This document shows, piece by piece, positions 26,871 through 37,400 of a DNA stretch of 64,000 nucleotides (positions are counted from its first letter, which is position 1; each line of letters opens with the position of its first letter). The stretch lies in the NCBI RefSeq assembly GCF_006386545.1, contig NZ_SWAR01000007.1:62001-126000 (forward strand), given 5' to 3'. Both the position numbers and the translations under genes were made by a program. Origin of the DNA: Methylibium rhizosphaerae (lineage in GTDB: Bacteria > Pseudomonadota > Gammaproteobacteria > Burkholderiales > Burkholderiaceae_C). The notes beneath the pieces are model-generated. The model searched no databases, had not been told where the DNA came from, and saw only the letters and a program-made list of their open reading frames with translations.

Positions 26871-28721
26871 ATGGTGCAGCCCACACCAGAACCCGCCGGC
26901 CGCGAGCCGGCCGGCACCGCACCCGTTCCGGACGTGACCACGCTGGTCGCGGCCGAGCAGCTGCGCATGGTGTTCGCCCACATGACGGCCGGCACCGTGA
27001 TCGCCACCGTGTTCGCGCTCGTGCTGGCCGCGCACCTGCAGGACCGGGTGCCCGCGAACGAGCTGCTGGTCTGGGTGGCGCTGAAGCTCGGCATCGCCCT
27101 GCCGCGCATCGTGCAGGGCCAGCTCTACCGGCTGCGCGGCCGGCCCGGCACCGCGGGCTGGCACCGCTGGACGCATGCCTTGCTGGCGGTCGACGGAGCC
27201 GTGTGGGGCCTGGGCGGCGCCTGGCTCGCGGGCGGCGCCACCGACCTGGTGGCCGAGGTGGCGGCCAGCCTGTGCTGCGTGGCATCGGTGGCCACCTTCG
27301 GCCTGCAGGTGCGCCTGGCCGCCACCGCCGCCTACGTGGTGCCCATGATCGCGCCCACCGCCGTGGCGCTGCTGGCCCGCGGCGACCGCTTCGGCGCCTT
27401 CGCCGGCGTGGGGCTGGTGCTGCTGCTGGGTCTCATGCTCATCACCGCCAGGCGCGGCGAGAAGCGCCTGGCCGAAGTGTTCGCGCTGCGCTTCCTCACC
27501 GACCGCATCTCGGAAGAACGGGCGCAGGCCCTGGCGCATGCCCACCGCCAGAGCGCGGTGAAGACCCAGTTCCTCGCCACCATGAGCCACGAGTTGCGCA
27601 CGCCGCTGCACGGCATCCTGGGGCTCACCCGGGTGCTGCGCACCGAACACCCCGAGCCGGCGCTGCGCCACCGGCTCGGGCTGATCGAGCGCTCGGGCGA
27701 ACACCTGCTGCAGCTCATCAACGACCTGCTCGACATGTCGCGCATCGAGGCCGGCCGCATCGAGCTGCAGACCGCCGACGTCGACCTGCAGGCCGAGCTC
27801 GACGAGCTCGTCGACATCTACTTCGTGCGCGCCCAGGAAAAGGGACTGGCCTTCAGCGCCAGCATCGACCTGCCGCGCCCCTGCTGGGTTCGCACCGACC
27901 CGACCCGGCTGCGCCAGGTGCTGCACAACCTGCTGGGCAACGCCCTCAAGTTCACCGACGCCGGCAGCGTGGCGCTGAGCGCCCGGCAGGCTGCGTCGGG
28001 CGAGTTCGTCTTTTCGGTCCAGGACACCGGCCATGGCATTGCTCCGGAGGACCTGCCCAAGGTGTTCAACGCTTTCTGGCAGGCCAGTGCGTCGCAGACC
28101 AAACGCGCCGCCGGCGCCGGCCTGGGCCTCAACATCGCGCAGGAAATGGCACATGCGATGGGCGGCTCGATCCAGGCCACCAGCGAGCTGGGCAAGGGAT
28201 CGCTGTTCGAGCTGGTGCTGCCGCTGGGCACGGTGCCGGCGCCGGCGGCGGCCCTCGGCGATGGCGGCGCCGCCATCGTGGACCGGCTCACCGAGGCGGG
28301 CGGGCGCGTGCTGCTGGCCGAAGACAACGAGGTGAACGCACTGGTGGTCGAGGCCATGCTGAGCCGCAACGGCTGCCAGGTGCTGCGCGCGGCCGACGGC
28401 GCCGAAGCCGTGCGGCTCGCCACCGACGAACGCGGCCGTCCGAGCATCGTGCTCATGGACTGCCAGATGCCCGAGGTGGACGGACTCGAGGCGACACGCC
28501 GCATCCGCGCCGCCGAAGTCGAACACGGCTGGCCGCGCGTGCCGGTGATCGCGCTGACCGCCAACACCGCCACCGACGACCGGGTGCAATGCCGCCGCGC
28601 CGGCATGGACTACTTCCTCGGCAAGCCTTTCACCGAGCAGGAACTCATGGTGGCGCTGGCGGTCTGCCTGCACCACCCTGCCGAGCCGCCGCAGCCCGCC
28701 GGGCCCAGGCTGCTGGTCTGA
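26871..28721 (+). CDS. hybrid sensor histidine kinase/response regulator
   Basis: 616 residues. Residues 35-192 hold about five or six hydrophobic segments (membrane sensor region with no recognisable PAS or periplasmic domain). The HisKA box FLATMSHELRTPLHGILGL places the phospho-His near residue 240. The ATPase domain has LLGNALKFTDAG (N box), DTGHGIAPEDL (G1) and GAGLGLNIAQEMAHAMGG (G2). A C-terminal receiver starts with VLLAEDNEVNALVVEAML, phospho-Asp near 530 in LMDCQMPEVDG, and KPF near 585. No DNA-binding output domain or separate partner regulator is adjacent. It is convergent, three bases apart, with the acyltransferase gene. Confidence 0.93.
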   Translation: MVQPTPEPAGREPAGTAPVPDVTTLVAAEQLRMVFAHMTAGTVIATVFALVLAAHLQDRVPANELLVWVALKLGIALPRIVQGQLYRLRGRPGTAGWHRWTHALLAVDGAVWGLGGAWLAGGATDLVAEVAASLCCVASVATFGLQVRLAATAAYVVPMIAPTAVALLARGDRFGAFAGVGLVLLLGLMLITARRGEKRLAEVFALRFLTDRISEERAQALAHAHRQSAVKTQFLATMSHELRTPLHGILGLTRVLRTEHPEPALRHRLGLIERSGEHLLQLINDLLDMSRIEAGRIELQTADVDLQAELDELVDIYFVRAQEKGLAFSASIDLPRPCWVRTDPTRLRQVLHNLLGNALKFTDAGSVALSARQAASGEFVFSVQDTGHGIAPEDLPKVFNAFWQASASQTKRAAGAGLGLNIAQEMAHAMGGSIQATSELGKGSLFELVLPLGTVPAPAAALGDGGAAIVDRLTEAGGRVLLAEDNEVNALVVEAMLSRNGCQVLRAADGAEAVRLATDERGRPSIVLMDCQMPEVDGLEATRRIRAAEVEHGWPRVPVIALTANTATDDRVQCRRAGMDYFLGKPFTEQELMVALAVCLHHPAEPPQPAGPRLLV

Positions 28722-28724
28722 AAC

Positions 28725-29399
28725 TCAGGCAGCCAGGGCTTCGACCGGCAGAGGCCGCGCTGCTTCCGGGGGTGCCGCGAAGATCTGGATGTCGGGGTGA
28801 TAGCAGCCCACCATGAACTGGTAGAAGGGATGCACCGCCGCCAGCCAGTTGCGTTCGGCCGACACCACGTCGAACACCAGCACCCGGTGAGGCAGTCCGC
28901 CGGCGTGCGCGAGCGGCACTTCGACGGCCTCGTCGTTGAGGTCGGTGAAGCCGAGACGGCGGTACTGGCGGACCAGCGCATCGCTGCGCGCGCCGATGAC
29001 CATCCAGCGCACCTGGTGCGCCAGGCAGTGCAGGTAGGCCGCCTTCATGAGACCCAGCTTGACGGCCGGGTCGGTGTTCCCCGCCAGGACGGCCAGACGC
29101 GTCACTTCGGCCATCAGCCCGCCGGCGATCGAGGCCGGCACGCAGGCGCTGCGCTCGATCTGCGTCGGCTGGGTGGCATTGGTGGCCAGGCGCACGGTGC
29201 CCAGGGCTTCGCCGGCCTTGCTGGTGGCCACGAAGACGACGGCCTGCGGATCCCGGTCGAGCTGATCCGGCTCGTCCCATACGCTGGCGATGCCGGGCAG
29301 ATGCCGGCCATATGACAAGGCGCGCACCCGGCAGGCGGCGCGCAGTTGCGTTTCGGTACGGGCCGGAAACACGGTGAAGCTCAAGGACTGACGCGACAT
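28725..29399 (-). CDS. FeeM-like N-acyl amino acid synthase / GNAT-type acyltransferase
   Basis: 224 residues. The GNAT-like core has an AHL-synthase flavour: VRALSYGRHLPGI near the N-terminus, VVFVATSKAGEALGTVRLATN, MAEVTRLAVLAG (the E-x-x-R-L-A-V motif shared by LuxI-like and FeeM-like enzymes) and RQYRRLGFTDLNDE. FeeM proteins join fatty acyl groups from ACP to amino acids. No LuxR-type partner is adjacent, so canonical quorum sensing is not supported. The ATG at 29399 has GAGAGG upstream; an upstream GTG-type extension is ignored. The substrate is unknown. Confidence 0.75.
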   Translation of the reverse strand: MSRQSLSFTVFPARTETQLRAACRVRALSYGRHLPGIASVWDEPDQLDRDPQAVVFVATSKAGEALGTVRLATNATQPTQIERSACVPASIAGGLMAEVTRLAVLAGNTDPAVKLGLMKAAYLHCLAHQVRWMVIGARSDALVRQYRRLGFTDLNDEAVEVPLAHAGGLPHRVLVFDVVSAERNWLAAVHPFYQFMVGCYHPDIQIFAAPPEAARPLPVEALAA

Positions 29400-29689
29400 G
29401 AAGACCTCTCTCGATGATTGATAGCAGTGGCCTCCACCTCGAAGGTCCACCTCCCAACTCACCCGGTCGGTCTCTTCTTTTCACCTCACACGCTCGTGAC
29501 CTGACAAAACTCGGCCGGGCGCTCCCGGTAAATGGGTATGCAATTTCTGCACTCGCAGCCCGTACGCGATACCACTGGTGACATTCGCGCCGCTGCGTTC
29601 ACCCTTGCGCACACCTGCGCCGGCGCTGGCATGATCGCGAGCTCTTTTTTCGAACGCTGCCGCGCCTGCGCTGCCGCCCGCTGCCCCGC

Positions 29690-30643
29690 ATGAGTTCCTT
29701 CCCCGTCCCGCGCGCGCCCGGCACACCTCACGTGCTGGCCTATGCCAGCCTCGCCGCCAGCATGGCGCTGGTGGGCAGCTATGTCGGCCTGTCGAAGCTG
29801 CTGGTGGTGGTGTTTCCGGTGTTCCTGCTGGCCTGGCTGCGCTTCGGCATCGCGGCCTTCGCCATGGCCGGCTGGTTGCGGCGCGAACCGGCCGAAGCGC
29901 CGCTGTCGCGTCACGACCGCGTGCTGCTCTTCTGGGAGAGCTTTCTCGGCAACTTCATGTTCTCGATCTGCATGCTGTTCGGTGTGGCCCGCACCTCGGC
30001 CGTGGCCGCGGGGGTGATCATGGCGGCCATTCCGGCGGCGGTGGCCATCATGTCGCGGGTGTTCCTCGGCGAGCGCCTGACGCGCCGGGTGGTGGCCGGC
30101 ATCGCCTGCGCAGTGGGCGGCATCGCTCTGCTGTCGCTGGTCAAGGCGGCGCCGCAGCCGTCGGCTGCAGCGGAGACCGCCGGTGCCTGGGTGGGCAACC
30201 TGCTGCTCTTCGGTGCAGTGCTGTGCGAGGCGAGCTATGTGGTGATCGGCAAGCGGCTCACCGGCAACGTGTCGGCCAAGCGCATCAGCGCGCTGGTGAA
30301 CCTGTGGGGACTGGTGCTGGTCACGCCGCTAGGGCTGTGGGCGGCGTGGAGCTTCGACTTCGGCGCCGTGGCGCCCGCGCACTGGGGGCTGCTGCTGTTC
30401 TATTCACTGGCCGCCAGCATGGTGACGGTGTGGCTGTGGATGACCGGCTTGAAGCACGTGCCGGCCGCGTCGGCCGGGGTGTTCACCGTGATGCTGCCGG
30501 TGAGCGCGGCAGCGGTTGGCGTGGCCTTCCTGGGCGAGCGCTTCAGCGCCGGCCACACGGTCGCCTTTGCCTTGGCGCTGGTGGGCGTGGTGCTGGCCAC
30601 CTGGCCGGTCAGGGAAACGCCGGTGCGTCAGGCTGACGCATGA
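29690..30643 (+). CDS. EamA/DMT-family permease
   Basis: 317 residues, inner membrane, about ten membrane segments in two EamA repeats (residues about 14-150 and 165-305). Landmarks are VFPVFLLAWLRFGIAAFAMAG in the first repeat and ASAGVFTVMLPVSAAAVGVAFLGE in the second, the conserved end-of-repeat segment with the Glu. Drug/metabolite exporters of this type move amino acids or small metabolites, but the substrate is not predictable. It has no evident operon partner. Confidence 0.85.
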   Translation: MSSFPVPRAPGTPHVLAYASLAASMALVGSYVGLSKLLVVVFPVFLLAWLRFGIAAFAMAGWLRREPAEAPLSRHDRVLLFWESFLGNFMFSICMLFGVARTSAVAAGVIMAAIPAAVAIMSRVFLGERLTRRVVAGIACAVGGIALLSLVKAAPQPSAAAETAGAWVGNLLLFGAVLCEASYVVIGKRLTGNVSAKRISALVNLWGLVLVTPLGLWAAWSFDFGAVAPAHWGLLLFYSLAASMVTVWLWMTGLKHVPAASAGVFTVMLPVSAAAVGVAFLGERFSAGHTVAFALALVGVVLATWPVRETPVRQADA

Positions 30644-30803
30644 AAAAAGAGGTCGCGAGCAGTTGCCGGCCGACCAGGCCCCTCCGCTGAAAGCCTGCGA
30701 GGTCCTGGTGTTGAGACATGACCGCTGCGTCGAGTTTTCTGCTGGACGAACAGAGCCGGCACGGATGCCGGTCGGGCAGACAGACCACTCGCGACCCTTC
30801 AAA

Positions 30804-30833
30804 GGGCGGCCGGCACCACTGGAACGGCCGCCC
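30804..30833 (-). terminator. probable terminator downstream of the asparaginase gene
   Basis: A perfect 9-bp stem GGGCGGCCG / CGGCCGCCC with a 12-base loop. On the minus strand it is followed by TTTGAAGG, a weak T tract, about 18 bases after the asparaginase stop. Confidence 0.55.
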
Positions 30834-30850
30834 ACTCTCTGCTGAACGGC

Positions 30851-32002
<1,152 letters not shown>

Positions 32003-32088
32003 CTAGTGGTCGGTGCCCGATGCGAACAATGCAGCTTTGCAGCAGCACCATGACTTCAACTCATAGGCTCCACAACACACATCAAGCC

Positions 32089-32985
32089 ATGCGTTTGCGA
32101 CATATCGAGGTGTTCCAGGCTGTCATGGAGACCGGCAGCATGAGCGGTGCGGCACGGCTCATCAACCTCACACAGTCGGCGGTGAGCCGTGTCATCGCCA
32201 ATGCCGAGTCGCAGCTGGGCTATCCGCTGTTCAAGCGCACCGGCGGCAAGCTGGTGCCCACGGCCGAAGGCCTGGCCCTCTTCGAAGAAAGCGCCGGTCT
32301 CTTCGAGCGGCTCGAAGCCTTGCGGCGCACCGCGCGCAACCTGAAGACCGGCGCCTCGGGGTCGCTGCGCATCGGCGCCATCCCGGCCATCAGCCACAAG
32401 CTGCTGCCCGACGTGCTGGCCAGCTATTGCCGGGCCTACCCCGAAGTGCGCTGCGAGGTGCGCACCATCCACAAGCGCCAGATGACCGACGCCCTGCTGG
32501 CCCGCGACATCGACGTGGGGCTGGACTTCTATGCGATCCAGCATCCCGGCATCGAGTCGGTGCTGTACGGCGAGGGGCCGCTCTACGTGATGGGCCCGGC
32601 CCACCTCACCGAGCTGCTGGCGCGCAGCAAGGCGCCGCTGATCGAGGTGCTCAAGCAGATCCCCTACGTGTCCCTGGTGGGCGACGACCCGATCGCGATC
32701 AATGCCGACCAGCTCCTGGCGCAGGCGCACTTCCCCGAGGCGGCCGTGCGGGTGCAGACCTCGCAGCTGGCCGAAGAACTGGTGGCGCGCGGGCTGGGCT
32801 GGGCGCTCATCGACTTCCTGACGGCGCGCCAGGCCGACCGCAGCCGCCTGTCGGTCTTGCCGCTGCAGCCCGCCGTGGCCTGCCCGCTCAATGTGTTCCT
32901 GCTGCGCAACCAGCCCACCGGGCTGGCCGCCCGCTCGTTCTTCGAGACCCTGGCGGCCACCTTGAAGACACGCGAGCCGTGGTAG
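32089..32985 (+). CDS. LysR-family transcriptional regulator
   Basis: 298 residues. The N-terminal winged helix-turn-helix is MRLRHIEVFQAVMETGSMSGAARLINLTQSAVSRVIANAESQLGYPLFKR (about 1-50), followed by an effector domain with LRIGAIPAISHKLLPDVLASYCRAYPEVRCEV. The sequence resembles regulators of amino-acid or opine use. The divergent 134-base gap to ansB points to it as that gene's regulator. The ATG at 32089 is chosen because it begins the canonical LysR N-terminus. Confidence 0.93.
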   Translation: MRLRHIEVFQAVMETGSMSGAARLINLTQSAVSRVIANAESQLGYPLFKRTGGKLVPTAEGLALFEESAGLFERLEALRRTARNLKTGASGSLRIGAIPAISHKLLPDVLASYCRAYPEVRCEVRTIHKRQMTDALLARDIDVGLDFYAIQHPGIESVLYGEGPLYVMGPAHLTELLARSKAPLIEVLKQIPYVSLVGDDPIAINADQLLAQAHFPEAAVRVQTSQLAEELVARGLGWALIDFLTARQADRSRLSVLPLQPAVACPLNVFLLRNQPTGLAARSFFETLAATLKTREPW

Positions 32986-33012
32986 CGCAGCTTCGTCCCT
33001 GAGAGGTGTGAT

Positions 33013-34014
33013 TCAGGCGCGCAGGGCCACAGGGCCTTGCGCCAGAGCAGCCACCGCCGCCGGTGCTTCGGCCTTGTAGCGATGGTCGCTCCAGACCTGG
33101 CGCCAGTGACGCGCCCCCGGCACGCCGTTCCACAACCCGATGGCATGGCGCATCGCCTGGTGCCACCCCGCTCCCGAGGCATGCAGGCGGTCGAGGTAGT
33201 GCAGCCATTGCGCCTCGACCTCCTGCCGCGAGCCGGCCGGACCGGGCACTCCGAAAAACCGCTCGTCCCACGCCGCCATGGCCCAGGGTTCGTGGTACGC
33301 ATGGCGCCCGACCATCACGCCGTCCACATGCTGCAGCTGCTGCTCGATCTCTTCGTCGGTCTTGACCCCGCCGTTGAGCACGATGGTCAGGTGCGGGAAG
33401 TCGCGCTTCAGGCGATGCACGAACTCGTAGCGCAGCGGCGGGATCTCGCGGTTTTCCTTCGGGCTCAGGCCCTTGAGCCAGGCATTGCGGGCATGCACGA
33501 TGAACACGTCGCAGCCCGCACCCGCCACGGTGCCGACGAAGTCGCGCACGAAGTCGTAGCTTTCCTGCTTGTCGATGCCGATGCGGTGCTTCACCGTCAC
33601 CGGCAGGTCCGCTCCCACCGCATCGCGCATGGCCTTCACGCAGTCGGCCACGAGCGGCGCTTCGTTCATGAGGCAGGCCCCGAAGGCGCCGCGCTGCACG
33701 CGTTCGCTCGGACAGCCGCAGTTGAGGTTGATCTCGTCATAGCCCCAGCGCTCGGCCAGCCTTGCGCAGGCTGCCAGGTCGGCCGGCTCGCTGCCGCCCA
33801 GCTGCAGCGCGACCGGATGCTCTTCCTCATGAAAGTCGAGGTGCCGGGGCTGGTCGCCATGCAGCAGCGCGCCGGTGGTCACCATCTCGGTGTACAGGCG
33901 GGTATGGCGCGTGAGCAGGCGATGGAAGAAGCGGCAATGGCGATCGGTCCAGTCCATCATCGGCGCGACCGAGAGGCGCCAGGGGTTGTGCGGGGCAGCG
34001 GCGGAGGCAGTCAT
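33013..34014 (-). CDS. dusA: tRNA-dihydrouridine(20/20a) synthase
   Basis: 333 residues, FMN-dependent TIM barrel. It has LSVAPMMDWTDRHCRFFHRLLT near the start, the active-site Cys in EINLNCGCPSERVQRGAFGACLM, VTVKHRIGID, and phosphate-binding VLNGGVKTDEEI and DGVMVGRHAYHEPW. It reduces uridines 20 and 20a in the tRNA D-loop. The DxxNRH-type start and length match DusA rather than DusB or DusC. Its stop lies close to the LysR gene (convergent). Confidence 0.95.
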   Translation of the reverse strand: MTASAAAPHNPWRLSVAPMMDWTDRHCRFFHRLLTRHTRLYTEMVTTGALLHGDQPRHLDFHEEEHPVALQLGGSEPADLAACARLAERWGYDEINLNCGCPSERVQRGAFGACLMNEAPLVADCVKAMRDAVGADLPVTVKHRIGIDKQESYDFVRDFVGTVAGAGCDVFIVHARNAWLKGLSPKENREIPPLRYEFVHRLKRDFPHLTIVLNGGVKTDEEIEQQLQHVDGVMVGRHAYHEPWAMAAWDERFFGVPGPAGSRQEVEAQWLHYLDRLHASGAGWHQAMRHAIGLWNGVPGARHWRQVWSDHRYKAEAPAAVAALAQGPVALRA

Positions 34015-34035
34015 GTCAGTGGCAAACGCGCGAAG

Positions 34036-34893
34036 TCAGCGCTCGGTCGACCGCAGCGGGGCGTGTCCGGTGGTGCGGAAGAACCAGCGTCGCGCCCCGT
34101 GCGCGTCGAAGCGGCGCCAATGTTGCGGGTCCTGCGCCAGGCGGTCGGCGACGGCGTACAGCGCCAGCGGATTCAGCCCCATGCCGATGTGGCTGGCATG
34201 CACCTCGATGTTTTCGGTGTGGGCCTCGTCGTCGTTGACGCTGCAGCGCCAGGCCACGATGCCGTCGGTGCGCGAATAGATGGACGTGGTGGGCACCGGC
34301 GGCGACCGGCGCACGCGCTCGAGCTGTACCGGGTCGTGCGCCGACTGGCCGCTCAGCAGCTCGAACACGCGCCACGCATGCGTGGCCCGCGGGTGGCCGG
34401 TGAACGGCGACGCCAGCGTGATGACGCAACGCACGAGGTCGGGCACTTCCTTGGCAGTTTCGCGCGCATACACCCCGCCCAGGCTCCAGCCGATCAGGCT
34501 CACCTTGCGGCCCTGGTGGCGCTCGGCGAGCGCGCGCACCTGATCCACGCACGACTCCAGCACGCCCGCCCGCGGCCCCAGGTTGAAGCCCTGCTTCCAT
34601 GGGTAGGGCGTGTAGCCGCGGTCGCGCAGGAAGTTGCGCATCGGCAGCGTGGTGATGTCGGAGGCACCCAGGCCGGGAAACACCAGTACCGGGTGGCCGT
34701 CGCCGGCCGGCAGGCGCCGCAGCCAGGGCGAAGCGGCCAGCAGCGCCGCATATTCCCAGGGAGCGCGGCCGGCCTCCAGAAGCAGGAGCAGCGGGTGCGG
34801 CGCCTCATGCGCGGTCTCGCGAGCGGCGTTGGCGTCGGCGGCGGTTGGCGGTGCGGGCGTAGACCGCTTGGAACGTGGAGGCATGGACTTCAT
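34036..34893 (-). CDS. alpha/beta hydrolase
   Basis: 285 residues. The nucleophile elbow is VSLIGWSLGGVYARETAKE (Ser about 148), preceded by HPVLVFPGLGASDITTLPMRNFL (oxyanion region). The acid is probably in YSRTDGIVAW and the catalytic His in VHASHIGMGLNPLALY. It has no signal peptide; the first 35 residues are Pro/Ala-rich. The substrate is unknown; lipase/esterase-like proteins of this shape are common near fatty-acid genes. The ATG at 34893 is chosen because the longer frame upstream is low-complexity. It is 21 bases upstream of dusA, so co-transcription is possible. Confidence 0.82.
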   Translation of the reverse strand: MKSMPPRSKRSTPAPPTAADANAARETAHEAPHPLLLLLEAGRAPWEYAALLAASPWLRRLPAGDGHPVLVFPGLGASDITTLPMRNFLRDRGYTPYPWKQGFNLGPRAGVLESCVDQVRALAERHQGRKVSLIGWSLGGVYARETAKEVPDLVRCVITLASPFTGHPRATHAWRVFELLSGQSAHDPVQLERVRRSPPVPTTSIYSRTDGIVAWRCSVNDDEAHTENIEVHASHIGMGLNPLALYAVADRLAQDPQHWRRFDAHGARRWFFRTTGHAPLRSTER

Positions 34894-35006
34894 GGTTGGG
34901 GCGTGCGGCTGCACGGCGAGACGGCCCGCAGCCCGGCTGGCGGGGCATGTTATCGGCGGCCGGGCATTGGGCTCTGGAGCGCCCGCCCTAGCCTCCCATG
35001 CACCGC

Positions 35007-35246
35007 TCAGACGTCGAGGGTATAGACCAGCGCGGCGGCCCGTTCCGCTTCGCTGTGGCCCTGCAAGGCCAGGCCCCACTCTCGCGCGTCGGCACCCTTC
35101 GCCGGACCGAGACCCGCCGTCATCACGACCACCTCTTCGGACGTGGCATCGAAGTCCATCACGTGCTTGCGGTCGGCATCGAACAGCCGGGCCACCATGG
35201 AGCCGCCCTGTTCGATGAGCAGCAGGAATCTCGCGGGCTTTTGCAT
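35007..35246 (-). CDS. small protein of unknown function
   Basis: 79 residues: MQKPARFLLLIEQGGSMVARLFDADRKHVMDFDATSEEVVVMTAGL and so on to LVYTLDV. It is compact, acidic and soluble, with no signal peptide or known motif; the alternating pattern suggests a small alpha/beta domain. Codon use matches neighbouring genes. AAGGA lies 11 bases before the ATG at 35246. I do not recognise the family. It lies between the hydrolase and the enoyl-CoA hydratase-like gene, all on the minus strand. Confidence 0.7.
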   Translation of the reverse strand: MQKPARFLLLIEQGGSMVARLFDADRKHVMDFDATSEEVVVMTAGLGPAKGADAREWGLALQGHSEAERAAALVYTLDV

Positions 35247-35313
35247 GGACGACACCATCCTTCGGGGTGGGGGCCAGCGTAGCACGCGCTGCCGGCGCCG
35301 TGTACCGGGCCGG

Positions 35314-36429
35314 TCAGGCCAGGTCGCGCAGCGGGTGCGCAAACGCCGGCCAGGGGCTGGCAAAGAATGCCGCCACCTGATCGGCGGTGACGTCTTCGAT
35401 GCGCGCCGGGTTCCAGCGCGGGCTGTGGTCCTTGTCGATGGCCAGCGCGCGAATGCCTTCGACCGTCTCGCTGGCCGCGCCCAGCCGCAGCGCAAAGCAG
35501 TGCCGCACCAGATCGCGCTCCATGCGCAGGTCCTCGGCCAGCGTCATGTGGCGGGCGCGCCTCAGCTGCTCCAGCGTCACCCCGAGCATGAGCGGCGAGC
35601 GCTGGCGCAGCGCTGCCAGCGTCTGCGCTGCCCAGGGGCTGGCGTCGGACGCCAGCGACTCGGCCATGGCCGCCACGGAGGGTGCAGCGAAGTGGCGGTC
35701 GATCGCATCGCGATGTTCGGCCAGCTGCGGCGCCCCGGCATCGACGAACCGGGCGCGCACTGCGGCCAGCCACTGCGGCACCGACTCGTGCGGCTGGTCG
35801 GCCAGCGCCTCCACCAGGCCCGGCAGGCTGCTGCTGGGCACCACGCCGTCGGCCAGCTTCAGCGCCACGGCATCGGCCGCGCCGAGCACGTGGCCGGTGA
35901 GCGCAAGGTACTCGCCCACGTATCCGGGGCAGCGCGACAGGAAGAAGCCGCCGCCGACGTCCGGGAACAGGCCGATGTTGGTCTCGGGCATGGCCAGCTT
36001 GCTGAGCTCGGTGACCACACGCAGCGATGCGCCCTGGCTGATGCCCATGCCGCCGCCCATCACCACGCCGTCCATCAGCGCGATGTAGGGCTTGGGGTAG
36101 TGGTGGATCAGGTGGTTGAGGCGGTATTCCTCGGTGAAGAAGTCCTCGACACGCGGGTCGCCGGCCAGCGCGGCCCGGTGAAAGAAGCGGATGTCGCCGC
36201 CCGCGCAGAAGGCCGGCGGCTTGCCTTCACGCGGCGCCCCGCGCACCAGCACGGCCTGCACGGCGGCGTCGTCGGCCCAGTGCAGCAGCACGGCGGTGAG
36301 ATCGCGGATCATCTCCAGCGACAGTGCATTGAGCGCGTTCGTGCGGTTCAGCGTCAGCAGCCCGAGGGCGCCGCGCACTTCGGCCAGCACGTGGCCTCCC
36401 GAGTACAGCGAAGGCAGAGGTTTCGACAT
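35314..36429 (-). CDS. 3-hydroxyisobutyryl-CoA hydrolase / enoyl-CoA hydratase-like protein
   Basis: 371 residues, crotonase fold: LGLLTLNRTNALNALSLEM at the start, oxyanion-hole stretch PPAFCAGGDIRFFHRAAL (about 70-87) and MDGVVMGGGMGISQGASLRVV (about 118-138), then MPETNIGLFPDVGGGFFLSRCPG, which carries the Glu/Asp pair typical of the HIBYL-CoA hydrolase subfamily. The 350-370 residue length also fits that subfamily rather than 260-residue hydratases. Its likely role is release of CoA in valine breakdown. Confidence 0.88.
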   Translation of the reverse strand: MSKPLPSLYSGGHVLAEVRGALGLLTLNRTNALNALSLEMIRDLTAVLLHWADDAAVQAVLVRGAPREGKPPAFCAGGDIRFFHRAALAGDPRVEDFFTEEYRLNHLIHHYPKPYIALMDGVVMGGGMGISQGASLRVVTELSKLAMPETNIGLFPDVGGGFFLSRCPGYVGEYLALTGHVLGAADAVALKLADGVVPSSSLPGLVEALADQPHESVPQWLAAVRARFVDAGAPQLAEHRDAIDRHFAAPSVAAMAESLASDASPWAAQTLAALRQRSPLMLGVTLEQLRRARHMTLAEDLRMERDLVRHCFALRLGAASETVEGIRALAIDKDHSPRWNPARIEDVTADQVAAFFASPWPAFAHPLRDLA

Positions 36430-36468
36430 GGCGTTGGCGGGTCTTGCGGATCGTTCGAGGGGTGCGGT

Positions 36469-37380
36469 TCAGCCCTGCAGGCCGAGCGACCGGTTGCGGC
36501 GCAGGCCGACCAGTTCGTTGGCTACCAGGGCCCCCAGCACCAGCGCGCCGCCGCTGAGGGCGGTGGGGCCCGGCTGCTCGCCGGCGCCCAGCCAGGCCCA
36601 GGCGACGCCGAACACGACTTCCAGCAAGGCGAGCAAGGCAATCTCGGGGCCCGGCAGCACGCGGGTGAGCGTGACCACCAGCAGGCAGGGAATGGCCAGC
36701 TGCACGACGCCCAGCATCGCGAGCAGGCTCACGTCATGCAGCGAGGCCTGCAGCGGCCACGACAGCGGCAATGTGACCAGCGCCGAGAGCACGGCGCCGA
36801 TCAGCACGGCGGGCAGCATGTCCTGCGGCGCCTCGCCGCTGGCCTGGGCCGAGTGGCTGATGTGCTGCAGCACCGTCCAGTTCACCGCGCCGGCGAGCGG
36901 CACGCACAGCGCCACCAGCGTGCCGGCGACCGCCCCCGGCTGCGAGCCGCTCGCTTCGGCGCCGAACATCCAGGCGATGCCGGCACCGGCCACCGCAATG
37001 GCGAGCCAGGTGCGCGCCGGCAGGCGGTGCCCCAGGAACAGCCGGGCGAACAAGGCGGTCACCAGCGGCGCGATCGACATGGTGATCAGCACGTTGGCCA
37101 CCGTGGTGAGCATGATGGCCACCATGAAGGCGGTGTACATGACCGACCAGCACAGGCCGGAGACCCACACCGTCCACGGCGAGCGCAGCAGCCCGCGCCA
37201 GAGCCCTGCTCCACGCATCCAGCCCAGGCCGATGGCCAGCGCCAGCGCATTGAAGGCGCTGCGCCAGAAGGTGACCTCGAAGCTGCGCGCCGAGTCGAGG
37301 TGGCGTGTGACCACCCCCGCGATGCTCCACATCAGCGTCACCAGCACCATCAGGAAAACAGCACGTCGATGTGTCACCAC
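36469..37380 (-). CDS. EamA/DMT-family permease
   Basis: About 303 residues, ten membrane segments in two repeats (RAVFLMVLVTLMWSIAGVVTR first; VALCVPLAGAVNWTVLQHI begins the second; PGPEIALLALLEVVFGVAWAW is the conserved late segment with Glu). The start is uncertain: the frame is open to a TTG at 37500, but a hairpin that looks like the typA terminator lies at 37401-37417, so I use the GTG at 37380. An ATG at 37350 would cut into the first helix. The substrate is unknown. Confidence 0.78.
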   Translation of the reverse strand: MVTHRRAVFLMVLVTLMWSIAGVVTRHLDSARSFEVTFWRSAFNALALAIGLGWMRGAGLWRGLLRSPWTVWVSGLCWSVMYTAFMVAIMLTTVANVLITMSIAPLVTALFARLFLGHRLPARTWLAIAVAGAGIAWMFGAEASGSQPGAVAGTLVALCVPLAGAVNWTVLQHISHSAQASGEAPQDMLPAVLIGAVLSALVTLPLSWPLQASLHDVSLLAMLGVVQLAIPCLLVVTLTRVLPGPEIALLALLEVVFGVAWAWLGAGEQPGPTALSGGALVLGALVANELVGLRRNRSLGLQG

Positions 37381-37400
37381 GAGGCTCGCAAAAGTTGAGA

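Noticed and set aside
28725-29399. LuxI-type autoinducer synthase
   Set aside because: There is no LuxR neighbour and the sequence is closer to FeeM-like GNAT enzymes; only the EVTRLAV motif is shared.
29400-29689. Possible small gene in the gap between the acyltransferase and the EamA permease
   Set aside because: Short frames exist on both strands, but none has a ribosome-binding site or recognisable sequence.
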